A stretch of 64,000 nucleotides of DNA from CBDDBH01 sp965225625 (lineage in GTDB: Bacteria; Pseudomonadota; Gammaproteobacteria; JADZEE01): positions 91,515 to 155,514 of the forward strand of contig CBDDBH010000021.1 in assembly GCA_965225625.1 (NCBI GenBank), given 5' to 3'. The notes below the pieces were generated by a model. It was given only the letters and a program-made list of their open reading frames with translations, did no database searches and was not told where the DNA came from. Below, piece by piece: positions 29,139 to 38,532 of this stretch (position 1 is the first letter of the stretch; every line of letters starts with the position of its first letter). Position numbers and translations under genes: made by a program.

Positions 29139-30386
29139 GTGAACGCCCCGACATCTAGACAGCTTGGCGGTGCGTCGGCGTGGATCATCTGGTGTCTGGT
29201 GACCTTGTTCGAGATCTACAAGCTGACGACGCAGACGGCATACGCCGTCATTAATGCCAGCGTCGCGGAGTCGTTGTCATTGAGCCTTGCCCGGATCGGG
29301 TTCCTGGGTTCGGTCTATGCGTTTGCGTTTGCGTTGGTAACGATACCCACCGGCGCACTGCTGGACAGATTCGGCGCCCGCGTAACTCTGAGCGCCGCGG
29401 CGGCCATCGTGGCGATCGGCGCCTTGGTATTCAGCATGGCCGACAGCTGGGCGATGGTCGTGACCGGCCAAATCCTCATGGGTGTCGGCGGCGCATTCGC
29501 ATTTCCCGGCGCCGGTTATCTCATCCGGCATTGGTTCCCCGTCGCACTTTTCGGGATTATGTTCGGGCTCTTCGAGGCCGCTGCGAGCGTGACAACGGCG
29601 TTCATGCAGGGTTCGATGGGCTTCCTTATCCTGCGCTTCGACTGGCGCACGATCGTGCTCTTCGGCGCGGTTGCCGGGGTCATTCTGACGGTTGCCCTGC
29701 CGTTGGTGATCCGGGATCCCCAGGAAGTACTGAGTCGCTCCGACGTCAGCACCGCGTCATTCTGGAAGGGTTTCGTCCTCGCGCTGAAGGAAGTCATCGG
29801 CAACCGAACGCTGTTGGCAGCTTCCGTTTACGGTGGGCTGGCTTGGAGTGTGGGCATCTCGATCGCCGTCTTATGGGGAATCAAAATCCTGACTGTGCGG
29901 GGCTTTGACGAAACGACCGCCAGCACCATCAACGCGAGCATCTGGCTGGGCTTCGCAGCCGGCTCGCCGCTGGTCGCCGTGTTTGCCAACACCCTGAAGA
30001 GCTACAAGCGGACATCCTACACATTCATGACCGGATTATTGTTGCTCGTACTGTGGCTGCTATACGCACCGGACCTGTCGATCCGGGCTGCTTATGTGAC
30101 GTTCATTCTTACGGGATTCTTCGCGGCGGTGTCACTGGTCCCATTCATGATGACGGCGGAAATCTGCCGCGATGTCGTTACCGGTACGGCAATGGCCTTC
30201 GTCAATATGATTATGTTTCTGTTGTCCGGGTTCATGATGTCCGTACCGGCACGGCTGCTCACCGACGTGGAGTTGAACCTGTCCGCCCTGCAGGACGGTC
30301 TTATGATTCTCCCTGGTGGACTGCTGCTCGGTATCGTCTTCCTGTATTTTCTGCGCGAACCCTACGGCAGCGCGGTTCGACAATAA
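29139..30386 (+). CDS. MFS transporter, substrate importer candidate
   Basis: 415 residues with about twelve transmembrane helices. Loop 2-3 has GALLDRFGARVTLS (MFS motif A); helix 5 has GLFEAAASVTTAF. It follows the VOC and FAH genes in the same direction, suggesting uptake of the compound they degrade. Start GTG 29139 is assumed from reading-frame position. Confidence 0.83.
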   Translation: MNAPTSRQLGGASAWIIWCLVTLFEIYKLTTQTAYAVINASVAESLSLSLARIGFLGSVYAFAFALVTIPTGALLDRFGARVTLSAAAAIVAIGALVFSMADSWAMVVTGQILMGVGGAFAFPGAGYLIRHWFPVALFGIMFGLFEAAASVTTAFMQGSMGFLILRFDWRTIVLFGAVAGVILTVALPLVIRDPQEVLSRSDVSTASFWKGFVLALKEVIGNRTLLAASVYGGLAWSVGISIAVLWGIKILTVRGFDETTASTINASIWLGFAAGSPLVAVFANTLKSYKRTSYTFMTGLLLLVLWLLYAPDLSIRAAYVTFILTGFFAAVSLVPFMMTAEICRDVVTGTAMAFVNMIMFLLSGFMMSVPARLLTDVELNLSALQDGLMILPGGLLLGIVFLYFLREPYGSAVRQ

Positions 30387-30440
30387 TGCCGGAGCGGCGT
30401 GCCGCCGCGATTGGATTACCCGCCCGCTCACACCACGCCT

Positions 30441-32195
30441 CTAATATCCGGCAGCCCGTCCATCGGTCCGCATCTCCGATCCACCGTAATAAACACCGGT
30501 GTCGGGATCTCTCAAAATCCCCTGATATCCGCCCGAATAACTTTTCAGAGTATTGCCAATATCGACGTACGACGCGTCGTGTCCCCGGCGCCGAAGTTCC
30601 TGCAGTACTTGATCGCCGATTGCGGGCTCCAGATAGAGCTTGCCTCCGCCAGCCATCGGTGGCTGACCCTTCGACGTTGCATTACCCTTGTGGTACATGC
30701 GGGCCGCATCACCGGCAGCCTGCACACCCATTCCAAAATCAATGAGATTTACCAACACCTGCACCTGACCCTGCGGCTGCGCGGCACCGCCCATCACGCC
30801 GAAGCTTAACCACGGCTTGCCATCCTTCATCACGAATCCCGGCATGATGGTATTGAAGGTACGTTTTCGCGGTGCATAGACGTTGGCGTGATCCGCATCC
30901 AAGGCAAATTGCGAGCCGCGATTCTGCAGTGCAAACCCCAGCCCTGGTGGCACAAGGCCGCTACCGAAAGCCCAGTAGTGGCTTTGGATCAGCGATACCA
31001 TCATCCCATCTTTGTCCGCAACGCTCAGATACGTCGTATCGCCCTTGCCTAAACGAGGGTCACCGGGTCGAAGGTTTTTCAGCGCGCGGTACGGAAGGAT
31101 CAGTTTACGGCGATCGGCGGCATATTCCTTGGACAGCAATCGCTCGAGGGGGATCTGAACAAAGTCGGGATCGGCATAGAAACGTGCGCGATCCTCAAAC
31201 GCAAGCTTCTTAGCTTCGACCAGCACGTGCCAGTAATCGGGGTTGCGGTAGCCCATCGCCGCAACATCGAACCCTTCGAGAATATTCAACATCTGCAGGA
31301 CCGCCATCCCCTGACTGCTCGGGGGTACCTGATACACATCGTAGCCCCGATAGTTGACGGCAACCGGCTCGACCCAGTCACTGCGGTGAGACGCCAGATC
31401 GTTAATGTCGAGGTATCCCCCAACACTTTTTACATAGTTGGCAATGCGCTGAGGCAGTGCCCCACGATAAAACGCGTCACGCCCCTGCACTGCGATGAGT
31501 TCATAAGTTTCGGCGAGACTGGGATTACGAAACACATCGCCGTACCGCGGAACTTTGCCGTCGATCAGAAACGTTTCACGGTAACCGTCCAGTTTTCCTT
31601 CGACCTCCGCCGCTGCCCGCAGCCAGTCATCCCCTAACTGCCAGCGCCACGCTACGTACTCGACTATCGGTACCCCTTCCCGTGCATATCGGATCGCCGG
31701 TGCCAGCACTTCCGCCATGGGTAACGTGCCGAAGCGCTCGTGCAGTTCGAACCAACCATCCGCCGTCCCGGGCACAGTCAGCGTGAGCGGTCCGTACATC
31801 GGTAGCTGATCCCGGCCAGCCAATAACGCCCGAAGTTGTTTGACCGATAAACCCGCTGGCGCCCGGCCACTGGCGTTGAGACCATGCAGTTTGCCGCTGG
31901 CGGGATCCCAGACCAGCGCCAGCAAGTCGCCACCCAGGCCACAGCCGTAGGGTTCAGTAACACCCAACATCGCATTTGCTGCAATAGCTGCATCCACGGC
32001 CGAGCCACCGCGCTGCAAAACATCCAGCGCCACCTGCGTCGCCAAGGGTTGGCTGGTCGCAGCCATACCGTTGCGCGCCAGCACGGCACTGCCGGCCGCG
32101 AAGTCATTGGCGAAATAGCGGAGCCCCGTAAACTCTGCCGCGATGGCAACAGGCGTAGACAAAAGGACGGCTATCAGTAGGAAACGACGGATCAT
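30441..32195 (-). CDS. gamma-glutamyltransferase family protein, periplasmic
   Basis: Ntn-hydrolase proenzyme of 584 residues from ATG 32195, giving signal peptide MIRRFLLIAVLLSTPVAIAA. Substrate-binding Arg lies in GRAPAGLS near residue 105. The autocleavage Thr is probably the one in KGDTTYLSVADKDG (about residue 380), followed by the GG motif FGVMGGAAQPQGQVQ. It transfers or hydrolyses gamma-glutamyl groups from glutathione or conjugates in the periplasm. In this setting it might process glutathione conjugates made during detoxification, but that is inference. Confidence 0.9.
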   Translation of the reverse strand: MIRRFLLIAVLLSTPVAIAAEFTGLRYFANDFAAGSAVLARNGMAATSQPLATQVALDVLQRGGSAVDAAIAANAMLGVTEPYGCGLGGDLLALVWDPASGKLHGLNASGRAPAGLSVKQLRALLAGRDQLPMYGPLTLTVPGTADGWFELHERFGTLPMAEVLAPAIRYAREGVPIVEYVAWRWQLGDDWLRAAAEVEGKLDGYRETFLIDGKVPRYGDVFRNPSLAETYELIAVQGRDAFYRGALPQRIANYVKSVGGYLDINDLASHRSDWVEPVAVNYRGYDVYQVPPSSQGMAVLQMLNILEGFDVAAMGYRNPDYWHVLVEAKKLAFEDRARFYADPDFVQIPLERLLSKEYAADRRKLILPYRALKNLRPGDPRLGKGDTTYLSVADKDGMMVSLIQSHYWAFGSGLVPPGLGFALQNRGSQFALDADHANVYAPRKRTFNTIMPGFVMKDGKPWLSFGVMGGAAQPQGQVQVLVNLIDFGMGVQAAGDAARMYHKGNATSKGQPPMAGGGKLYLEPAIGDQVLQELRRRGHDASYVDIGNTLKSYSGGYQGILRDPDTGVYYGGSEMRTDGRAAGY

Positions 32196-32374
32196 GTCAG
32201 CGCAACACTGTCTGTCAGGAATTCCACTGGTGGAACAATTGATCATCTCTAGAGCCAGGGAGTTTCATACCACCAGCATGGAGAGTCAATTGTGGCGCGG
32301 GAGTACTTGACCGCTTAACAAGCGGATGCGAGGCTGCAAGCAATAACAACTTCAAACCGTCCCTGGCCGCCCAC
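32196..32374. promoter_or_regulatory. divergent intergenic region with TTCCAC-TG-GTGGAA palindrome
   Basis: 179 bases between divergent gamma-glutamyltransferase and SDR genes. TTCCAC (32222-32227) and GTGGAA (32230-32235) form a perfect 6-2-6 palindrome 27 bases upstream of the transferase ATG. TTCCA/TGGAA half-sites are common in IclR-family operators. No regulator gene is adjacent. Confidence 0.4.
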
Positions 32375-33349
32375 ATGCCGATCACCGCTGATTTCGATAA
32401 GTTCCGCTTTGCAGACGACCATGGCGACGCCTTTACCGGCAAACGCGTACTCATCACCGGATCCGGCAAGGATGGCGGGATTGGCCAGGCGCTCGCGCTG
32501 GCAGCTGCGGCCAACGGCGCCGAAGTGGTTGGTATCCATTTTCACAGCAGTTTCCGCGACGGATTCGATTTCGTCGCGGCGTTACGTGCGCAAGGTATGA
32601 AAGCCTTCGCGATGCAGGCGGATGTGACTAATACCCGTGATCTGTGGGCGTCGCGCAGCTTTGTCATTGAGCAAATGGGTGGCAAAGGTCCGGACTTGAT
32701 TATTTGTAACTCCGGGTTGACAGAGAAGGGTTATCGATTCGGCCGGGCGTTGCCGGAGATCGAGGGCGAGAGTCGCGCGGAACGCCGTGCGCGTGTGCGT
32801 CAGGATTTTCTCACCAACCTCGCAGAGTCAACCCTGGTGCTGGACACTAAGATCGACGGGTTCGTCGCCATGACCCACTTGTGGGTGGGCGAAGCGGTGT
32901 ATCACAAACAACCGCTGCAGCTGGTGTACATATCGTCGATGCAGGCTATCGAACCGGGCATTGCCGTACCGGGTTATGTCGTCGCTAACTGGGCCGTGCT
33001 CAGACTACCGGAATTACTACGCGTCAACCTCGGCCGATCCGCTGACATGGCCAGCGCCTGCTGCCTCATGCTGCCGTTCATACGCACCGGAATGACGCAA
33101 GCATATGCGGACAACCCCAAGGTCTTCAGCCGCTGGCAGCCACGTATGCTCGAACCCTACGAGGCGGCGCACAGCATTACCCAACTATTGGCGCGGCCAG
33201 CCGAGGAGCTAAACCTCGGCAACTACAAACTCAATGTCGGCGGCACCGCAGAGAGTGCTGAGCTTGCCTGGTCGCAGGTAAAACTTGAAGTGGACGAGCG
33301 CACATTAGGTTGGAGCAGCGATAAACCGCTGGTTTGTTCTGGCAGCTAA
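32375..33349 (+). CDS. SDR family protein with atypical catalytic site
   Basis: 324 residues. Nucleotide-binding motif ITGSGKDGGIGQALA near residue 27 and ICNSGLT as the NNAG equivalent. Ser in VYISSMQA and Tyr in PGYVVANWAVL are correctly spaced, but the expected Y-x3-K has Asn in place of Lys. The long insert around residues 115-150 and the K-to-N change suggest altered or lost reductase activity, as in some fatty-acid-synthase or polyketide-type reductase domains. Start ATG 32375. The PQQ dehydrogenase follows after 86 bases. Confidence 0.72.
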   Translation: MPITADFDKFRFADDHGDAFTGKRVLITGSGKDGGIGQALALAAAANGAEVVGIHFHSSFRDGFDFVAALRAQGMKAFAMQADVTNTRDLWASRSFVIEQMGGKGPDLIICNSGLTEKGYRFGRALPEIEGESRAERRARVRQDFLTNLAESTLVLDTKIDGFVAMTHLWVGEAVYHKQPLQLVYISSMQAIEPGIAVPGYVVANWAVLRLPELLRVNLGRSADMASACCLMLPFIRTGMTQAYADNPKVFSRWQPRMLEPYEAAHSITQLLARPAEELNLGNYKLNVGGTAESAELAWSQVKLEVDERTLGWSSDKPLVCSGS

Positions 33350-33435
33350 TGCTCCTGTGTTAAGACCTATTTTCCTGTAGGCGCGGCCAAGCCACGTTTC
33401 ACATAGACACCTTCAGATCACTGAAAGCACCGGAA

Positions 33436-35535
33436 ATGGCGGAACGATTTAGATACCTGCTATCCACGGCGCTGATAGCGCTGGCATGCCAATCGACGGC
33501 TGGCGAGTTGGTGGTCGACGAATCGGCCCTCGCCGATGAAGCATCCGGTACGAACTGGCTGGGGCATGGGCGCACTTACTCAGAGCAGCGATACAGTCCG
33601 CTGACTCAAATCAATACTGATAATGTCGAACGATTGGGACTCGCCTGGTCCCTGGATCTGCCGACAGAACGCTCGCTAAATGCCACGCCGCTCGCGGTTG
33701 ACGGTGTGTTGTATTTCTCCGGGACCTACAGTGTCGTGACGGCCGTGGATGCGCGAAGCGGCAAACCACTGTGGCGGTTTGATCCCAAAACCATCGAACA
33801 CGCGGGAGAGCGCTTGCGCACGCTGTGGGGCACCAGCCGCGGCGTCGCCTATTGGAAGGGCAGCGTATTCGTCGGCACCGGCGATGGGCGGCTAATCGCC
33901 TTGGATGCCAAAACCGGCGAACAACAATGGAGCACCCTAACGATCGATCCCGAAGAACCTCTTTATATCACCGGCGCGCCGCGCGTATTTAACGACAAGG
34001 TCGTTATCGGCAACGGCGGCACTGAATTGGGCAGCGTGCGCGGCTACGCGACGGCTTACGACACCCGCACCGGTGATCAGGTGTGGCGTTTCTACACGGT
34101 ACCCGGCGATCCGGCGAAAGGATTCGAAGATAGTGCGCAGGCAATGGCGGCCAAGACCTGGACCGGTGAATGGTGGAAACACGGTGGCGGCGGCACGGTA
34201 TGGAACGCCATGACTTACGATCCCGAGTTTAATCTTGTTTATCTCGGCACCGGCAATGGCTCACCGTGGAATCGCAAAATTCGCAGTCCCGATGGCGGAG
34301 ACAACCTGTTCCTGTCTTCGATAGTAGCGCTGGATGCCGATACTGGTGAATACCGCTGGCATTATCAAACCACGCCCGGCGAATCCTGGGACTACAACTC
34401 AGCGCAAGACATGATATTGGTCGACCTGGCCCTGGGCGGTCGGACCATCAAGGCGCTGCTACACGCGCCCAAGAACGGCTTCTTTTATGTACTCGACCGC
34501 AGCAATGGCACGCTGCTGTCGGGGAAACCTTACACAAAAACGACCTGGGCGACGAAAATCGATCTCAAGAGTGGCCGCCCGATCGAGGTGGCCGGCGCCC
34601 GCTACGAGAGTGGCGAAGCATTGGTGTGGCCGGGGCCCCCGGGCGGTCACAGCTGGGAACCGATGTCCTACAACCCGAAAACCGGCCTCGTTTACCTGCC
34701 GTACAACATCATCCCGGGCTACTACAACGATAAGGGCATCAAGCGTGCGCAGTGGCGCGCAACCCGGTTCGAGTTCTCGACTGGCGTTCGCAACGACACG
34801 TCATTGGGAGACTCCCCGCCCGCCGATGCTGGCAGCGCGGCGTTAGGTGCTTGGGATCCCATCGCCGGAGAATATCGCTGGACGGTTCCAAAACCCGTCT
34901 TGGGCAACCCCGGCACCATGACCACGGCAGGCGGGCTGGTATTTCAAGGCAGTGCAGATGGTACGTTCAGCGCTTATCACGCGACCACGGGTGAGGCGTT
35001 GTGGGACTATGCGACCGGGTTGGGGATATCCGCACCGGCGGTGACTTATGAGCTGGCGGGTAAGCAGTATGTCGCGCTGCTGGTCGGTTGGGGCGGTGCC
35101 CAGGTAATGTTGGGCGGCCATCTCGCGGCACGCCACGGTTGGGAGTACGGACGGCAGATGCGGCGGCTGCTGGCCTTTGTCCTCGATGGTCGTGGGCAGT
35201 TGCCGAAAAATAATCCACCCAGTTTCGCCCAACCGTTGCAACTGCCGACATTGGAGCTTGACACCGATCTGGTCGCCAAAGGCATTCACGTCTACACCGC
35301 GATGTGCGCCTGGTGTCATGGTCCAGGCGTCGTATCCGGCGGTGGCGCGCCCGATTTGCGGGCCTCGCCGATCGTGACCGATGCTGAGGCGTTCAAGCGG
35401 GTCGTCGTTGACGGCGAACGCTTGACTCGCGGCATGCCGGAATTTCCGGCCCTGACTAAGGAGGACCTCGACGCTTTGCGGCACTTCATACGTAGCAAGG
35501 CGCGGTTGGTGGTTGGTGATGCTGAGGCAAATTAA
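33436..35535 (+). CDS. quinohemoprotein alcohol dehydrogenase (PQQ plus cytochrome c)
   Basis: 699 residues: Sec signal peptide, PQQ propeller to about residue 580, then a c-type cytochrome domain with C624-AW-C627-H628 and a Met-containing tail (RGMPEFPALT). Self-sufficient type II alcohol dehydrogenase that oxidises alcohols in the periplasm and transfers electrons internally to haem. The catalytic region reads WDYN (D319-Y-N321), lacking the second Asp, so calcium is the more likely metal. No vicinal Cys-Cys is visible near residue 120. The NTF2-like gene follows in the same direction. Confidence 0.92.
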   Translation: MAERFRYLLSTALIALACQSTAGELVVDESALADEASGTNWLGHGRTYSEQRYSPLTQINTDNVERLGLAWSLDLPTERSLNATPLAVDGVLYFSGTYSVVTAVDARSGKPLWRFDPKTIEHAGERLRTLWGTSRGVAYWKGSVFVGTGDGRLIALDAKTGEQQWSTLTIDPEEPLYITGAPRVFNDKVVIGNGGTELGSVRGYATAYDTRTGDQVWRFYTVPGDPAKGFEDSAQAMAAKTWTGEWWKHGGGGTVWNAMTYDPEFNLVYLGTGNGSPWNRKIRSPDGGDNLFLSSIVALDADTGEYRWHYQTTPGESWDYNSAQDMILVDLALGGRTIKALLHAPKNGFFYVLDRSNGTLLSGKPYTKTTWATKIDLKSGRPIEVAGARYESGEALVWPGPPGGHSWEPMSYNPKTGLVYLPYNIIPGYYNDKGIKRAQWRATRFEFSTGVRNDTSLGDSPPADAGSAALGAWDPIAGEYRWTVPKPVLGNPGTMTTAGGLVFQGSADGTFSAYHATTGEALWDYATGLGISAPAVTYELAGKQYVALLVGWGGAQVMLGGHLAARHGWEYGRQMRRLLAFVLDGRGQLPKNNPPSFAQPLQLPTLELDTDLVAKGIHVYTAMCAWCHGPGVVSGGGAPDLRASPIVTDAEAFKRVVVDGERLTRGMPEFPALTKEDLDALRHFIRSKARLVVGDAEAN

Positions 35536-35564
35536 GCAGCGACAGATTTTTTCGGAGACACGTT

Positions 35565-36014
35565 ATGGGCGCAGCGCAGGAGATTACCCAGCTGATGAAC
35601 CGGTATGGCTTCACCATCGATACTGGAGACCTTGACGGTTTTGCCGGTTTATTTGAACACGGTGAGTGGCATATAGAGGGAATGAAACCGCGTCTCGGCA
35701 AACCGGATATGCTCGACTGGGCAAAGAACGTGCGGGTCTACGCGGACGGAACACCGCGAACCAAGCACATTACTGCGAATGTCAATCTCGACATCGACGG
35801 GAAAGCCGGCACGGCGAAAAGTCAATGCTACGTAACGGTTCTCCAACAAACCGACACCTTTCCCTTACAAGTGATCTTCTCCGGCCATTACTTCGACGAT
35901 TTCGAACGCGTAGATGGAGCCTGGCGTTTCGCGAGGCGTGTCGTCCGCTATGCCCTGGTTGGCGACATGAGCGCGCACTTGATAGAACCCGAGAGGGACA
36001 TCGTCGATGTCTGA
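35565..36014 (+). CDS. nuclear transport factor 2 (SnoaL-like) family protein
   Basis: 149 residues with the cone-shaped NTF2-like fold: helix EITQLMNRYGFTIDTGDLDGFAGLF followed by strands ending RFARRVVRYALVGD. Such proteins act as isomerases, dehydratases or small-molecule binders in catabolic clusters. It has no signal peptide and starts 30 bases after the dehydrogenase with GGAGA upstream of ATG 35565. Confidence 0.82.
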   Translation: MGAAQEITQLMNRYGFTIDTGDLDGFAGLFEHGEWHIEGMKPRLGKPDMLDWAKNVRVYADGTPRTKHITANVNLDIDGKAGTAKSQCYVTVLQQTDTFPLQVIFSGHYFDDFERVDGAWRFARRVVRYALVGDMSAHLIEPERDIVDV

Positions 36015-36195
36015 CGAGGACAGACGCCGGCATCGCGCGTGGGCTACCCTCTGGCTGTGATTTCGATCTCAGCAAACAGAGGAAACCAGAAGATGAACCC
36101 AGCGACCCTTCATAGTATCTATCCCTTGTTAGGATTCCTTAAGGTCAAAATTCCCCCCGCCGCCGAAATCCAAAATTGAAAAAGGAGAATGTATC

Positions 36196-37473
36196 GTGAC
36201 GTTAGCAAGAAACTCCGCAACTAAGTCATCCGTTCGAGTACGCCTTGCTGCTCTCGCTGCAGCGCTCGGCTTTTTGGCCAGCACAAGCGCCTTTTCGCAA
36301 GAGCAGAAGGCGGATCCCTGGATGCCGTGGAAGGATCCCAATGACCCCGTCGGCGTGCATCGCATGGATCCTGACGATCCGACCAACGCTGGTTGGAATG
36401 CTCGCCGGGACACAGCGAAAGATCCGCAGCGCGAACCGGGGTTGGTCAATCCACAACGTTATCAAACCGGCTTTCAATCCTTGTACGGATTTCCAACCTA
36501 CTTCGGTGCGCCAATGGCGTTCACCACCGACGATTTGAAGGCCGGCAAGGTTGACGTGGCCGTGGTCGGCATGGCCGCTGAAAATCATATTATTCCGGGC
36601 GCACGACTAGCCGCTAACGTCATGCGGACTCTACCGGACTGGATGACATTTGGTGCCGACAGCTTCGGCACCGACCAGTACTTACGCACGGAATACCTGG
36701 TCGACCTCGTGATTGCCGATTACGGCAACATCGCCGCACACTACACTAACCATCAGCGTACTCTGGAAGAGATCCGTACCGTACTGGGCGAGATTCTGGC
36801 AGCGGATGCGGTCCCGATGACGGTGGGCGGCACGCACATACAGATGTACGGGGTGCTGATGGCGCTCGCAGACAAATACGGTCCCGGCAACTTCGCGATG
36901 CTGCACGTTGACGCGCACTTCGACGCCTGGCCGTCCTTTCAAGGCAACTATGTCCACAGCGGCAGCATGGTCCGCGGCGCCATAGAAAAGGGGATCATCA
37001 AGGGCGAGGACGTCGTCCAGATCGGTCTGCGGGGTTTAGTCCCTTCTGCATATGACCTTCAATGGATACGCGACAACAAAGTGCGCTATCACATGATGCC
37101 GGAGATCGAGCGTGACGGTTTTGACAAGGTTCTCAAGCGGGTCTTAAAGGAACTCAAAGGCAAGAAGGTGTTCATCTCATTCGACATCGACGGTATCGAT
37201 CCAGCCTACGCGCCGGCAGTCGCGTCCCAGGATATTGGCGGCCTGACGAGTATCCAGGCCATGCGCATTTTGCGCAGCGTACCCATACAGAACGAGGTCG
37301 TGGCCATCGAGTTCACTGAGTACAGCCCACTGTTTGATGATCGTCATATGAGCACGGGCATTCTGGTGGACCGGTTGATGCGCACAGCTCTCGCTGGTAT
37401 TGCCGCACGCAAGAAGGGGATCACGGACCCTTACTACATACACCCCGAATCTCTGGATCACGGGGTACGGTAA
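36196..37473 (+). CDS. exported ureohydrolase (arginase/agmatinase family)
   Basis: 425 residues. All binuclear manganese ligands are present: His in VGGTHIQMYG, DAHFD in MLHVDAHFDAW and DID in FISFDIDGIDPAYAP. The GGTH replaces the usual GGDH. Unusually it starts with a signal peptide (VRLAALAAALGFLASTSAFS-Q) after GTG 36196 and AAAGGAGA, so it should act in the periplasm, whereas arginases and agmatinases are normally cytoplasmic. It may hydrolyse guanidino compounds before uptake. No transporter gene is adjacent. Confidence 0.87.
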   Translation: MTLARNSATKSSVRVRLAALAAALGFLASTSAFSQEQKADPWMPWKDPNDPVGVHRMDPDDPTNAGWNARRDTAKDPQREPGLVNPQRYQTGFQSLYGFPTYFGAPMAFTTDDLKAGKVDVAVVGMAAENHIIPGARLAANVMRTLPDWMTFGADSFGTDQYLRTEYLVDLVIADYGNIAAHYTNHQRTLEEIRTVLGEILAADAVPMTVGGTHIQMYGVLMALADKYGPGNFAMLHVDAHFDAWPSFQGNYVHSGSMVRGAIEKGIIKGEDVVQIGLRGLVPSAYDLQWIRDNKVRYHMMPEIERDGFDKVLKRVLKELKGKKVFISFDIDGIDPAYAPAVASQDIGGLTSIQAMRILRSVPIQNEVVAIEFTEYSPLFDDRHMSTGILVDRLMRTALAGIAARKKGITDPYYIHPESLDHGVR

Positions 37474-37530
37474 GCAGACCGAACAGCAACAAAAGTGGCG
37501 GGGCACCGCGCCACTTGTCGTTACTTGCTG

Positions 37531-38532
37531 TCAGCTCGAGTGAAAAATAGCTACCGTGCGTTCCACGAACCAGAAAGTCGCTAATACGCCGATGACGTAA
37601 GCCGTCACAAGTCGCGCCGGGCGCCATCGATCCAGTCGCAGGCGGTTCCGCAAACCGATCACGGCCAACACCGCTGCCACGAATAAGAGTTGACCAATCT
37701 CGACGCCGATATTAAAGAACAGCAATACCATCGGTATCTCATTGGGAGGCACGCCAATTTTAGCAAGGGCACCTGCGAATCCGAGCCCGTGCAACAGTCC
37801 GAAAGCAAACGCGACCAGCCAGGGATGGCGGTAGGTTAATCCGGCCTTACCCCGGTACGCATAGATGATCTCAGCGCAAACGAAGGCGATGCTCAGCGCA
37901 ATGGCGGCTTCGACCGGCCGGGATGGCACATTGATAAACCCCAGCGTGGCCAGACCCAAGGTAATGCTGTGGGCAACGGTGAAACCCGTAATGGTTTTAA
38001 CGAGTGGCCAGAGCCCCTGCACCATGATGAGCAGTACCAACACGAACAGCAGGTGGTCGATACCCAGCAGAATGTGTTCGATACCCAGCCCGGTGTAACG
38101 ACGGGCCGAGTCGAACCCGGAACCGGAGCCGGCGTGTAGTTGCGCCAGCGGCACGGTGATGACGCCCGCCTTATTGCTGAACAGTTGGCGTGACTCGTAA
38201 CCGTGAAGCCAGCGGGCCGTCAGCATAATGCCGTCGCGCTGCCAAGGCAGCACGAGTGCATCATTGGCAGTCAATGGCTCGTTACATTGGAAGTCGAAAC
38301 TGCGCCAGCCGACACCCTGAATGCCTCGTGGGTTACCGTCCGGTTGGCACTGAGCGGGCAACCGCGGTGGGCCGAACATGAATGCTAAAGACGGGGCCAC
38401 CTGCACCCGCAGTGAATATCGGCTGGCACCATGTTCGACCAACTCGGCTTGCGACACGCCGATGTCATGGGCCTTGGCCGGCTGCGCTGCCGTCAATGCC
38501 GCCAGCACGACAATGGCAACGAAACCCCTCAA
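37531..38532 (-). CDS. HupE/UreJ family membrane protein
   Basis: 333 residues. Signal peptide (MRGFVAIVVLAALTAAQPAKAH), a periplasmic N-terminal half of about 130 residues, then six or so membrane helices starting with the family motif GIEHILLGIDHLLFVL, with conserved His and Asp that could bind nickel or cobalt. The family includes metal permeases, but the N-terminal extension marks the HupE/UreJ_2 type of unknown substrate. It overlaps the upstream PpiC-like gene (ATGA), so the pair is coupled. Confidence 0.85.
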   Translation of the reverse strand: MRGFVAIVVLAALTAAQPAKAHDIGVSQAELVEHGASRYSLRVQVAPSLAFMFGPPRLPAQCQPDGNPRGIQGVGWRSFDFQCNEPLTANDALVLPWQRDGIMLTARWLHGYESRQLFSNKAGVITVPLAQLHAGSGSGFDSARRYTGLGIEHILLGIDHLLFVLVLLIMVQGLWPLVKTITGFTVAHSITLGLATLGFINVPSRPVEAAIALSIAFVCAEIIYAYRGKAGLTYRHPWLVAFAFGLLHGLGFAGALAKIGVPPNEIPMVLLFFNIGVEIGQLLFVAAVLAVIGLRNRLRLDRWRPARLVTAYVIGVLATFWFVERTVAIFHSS

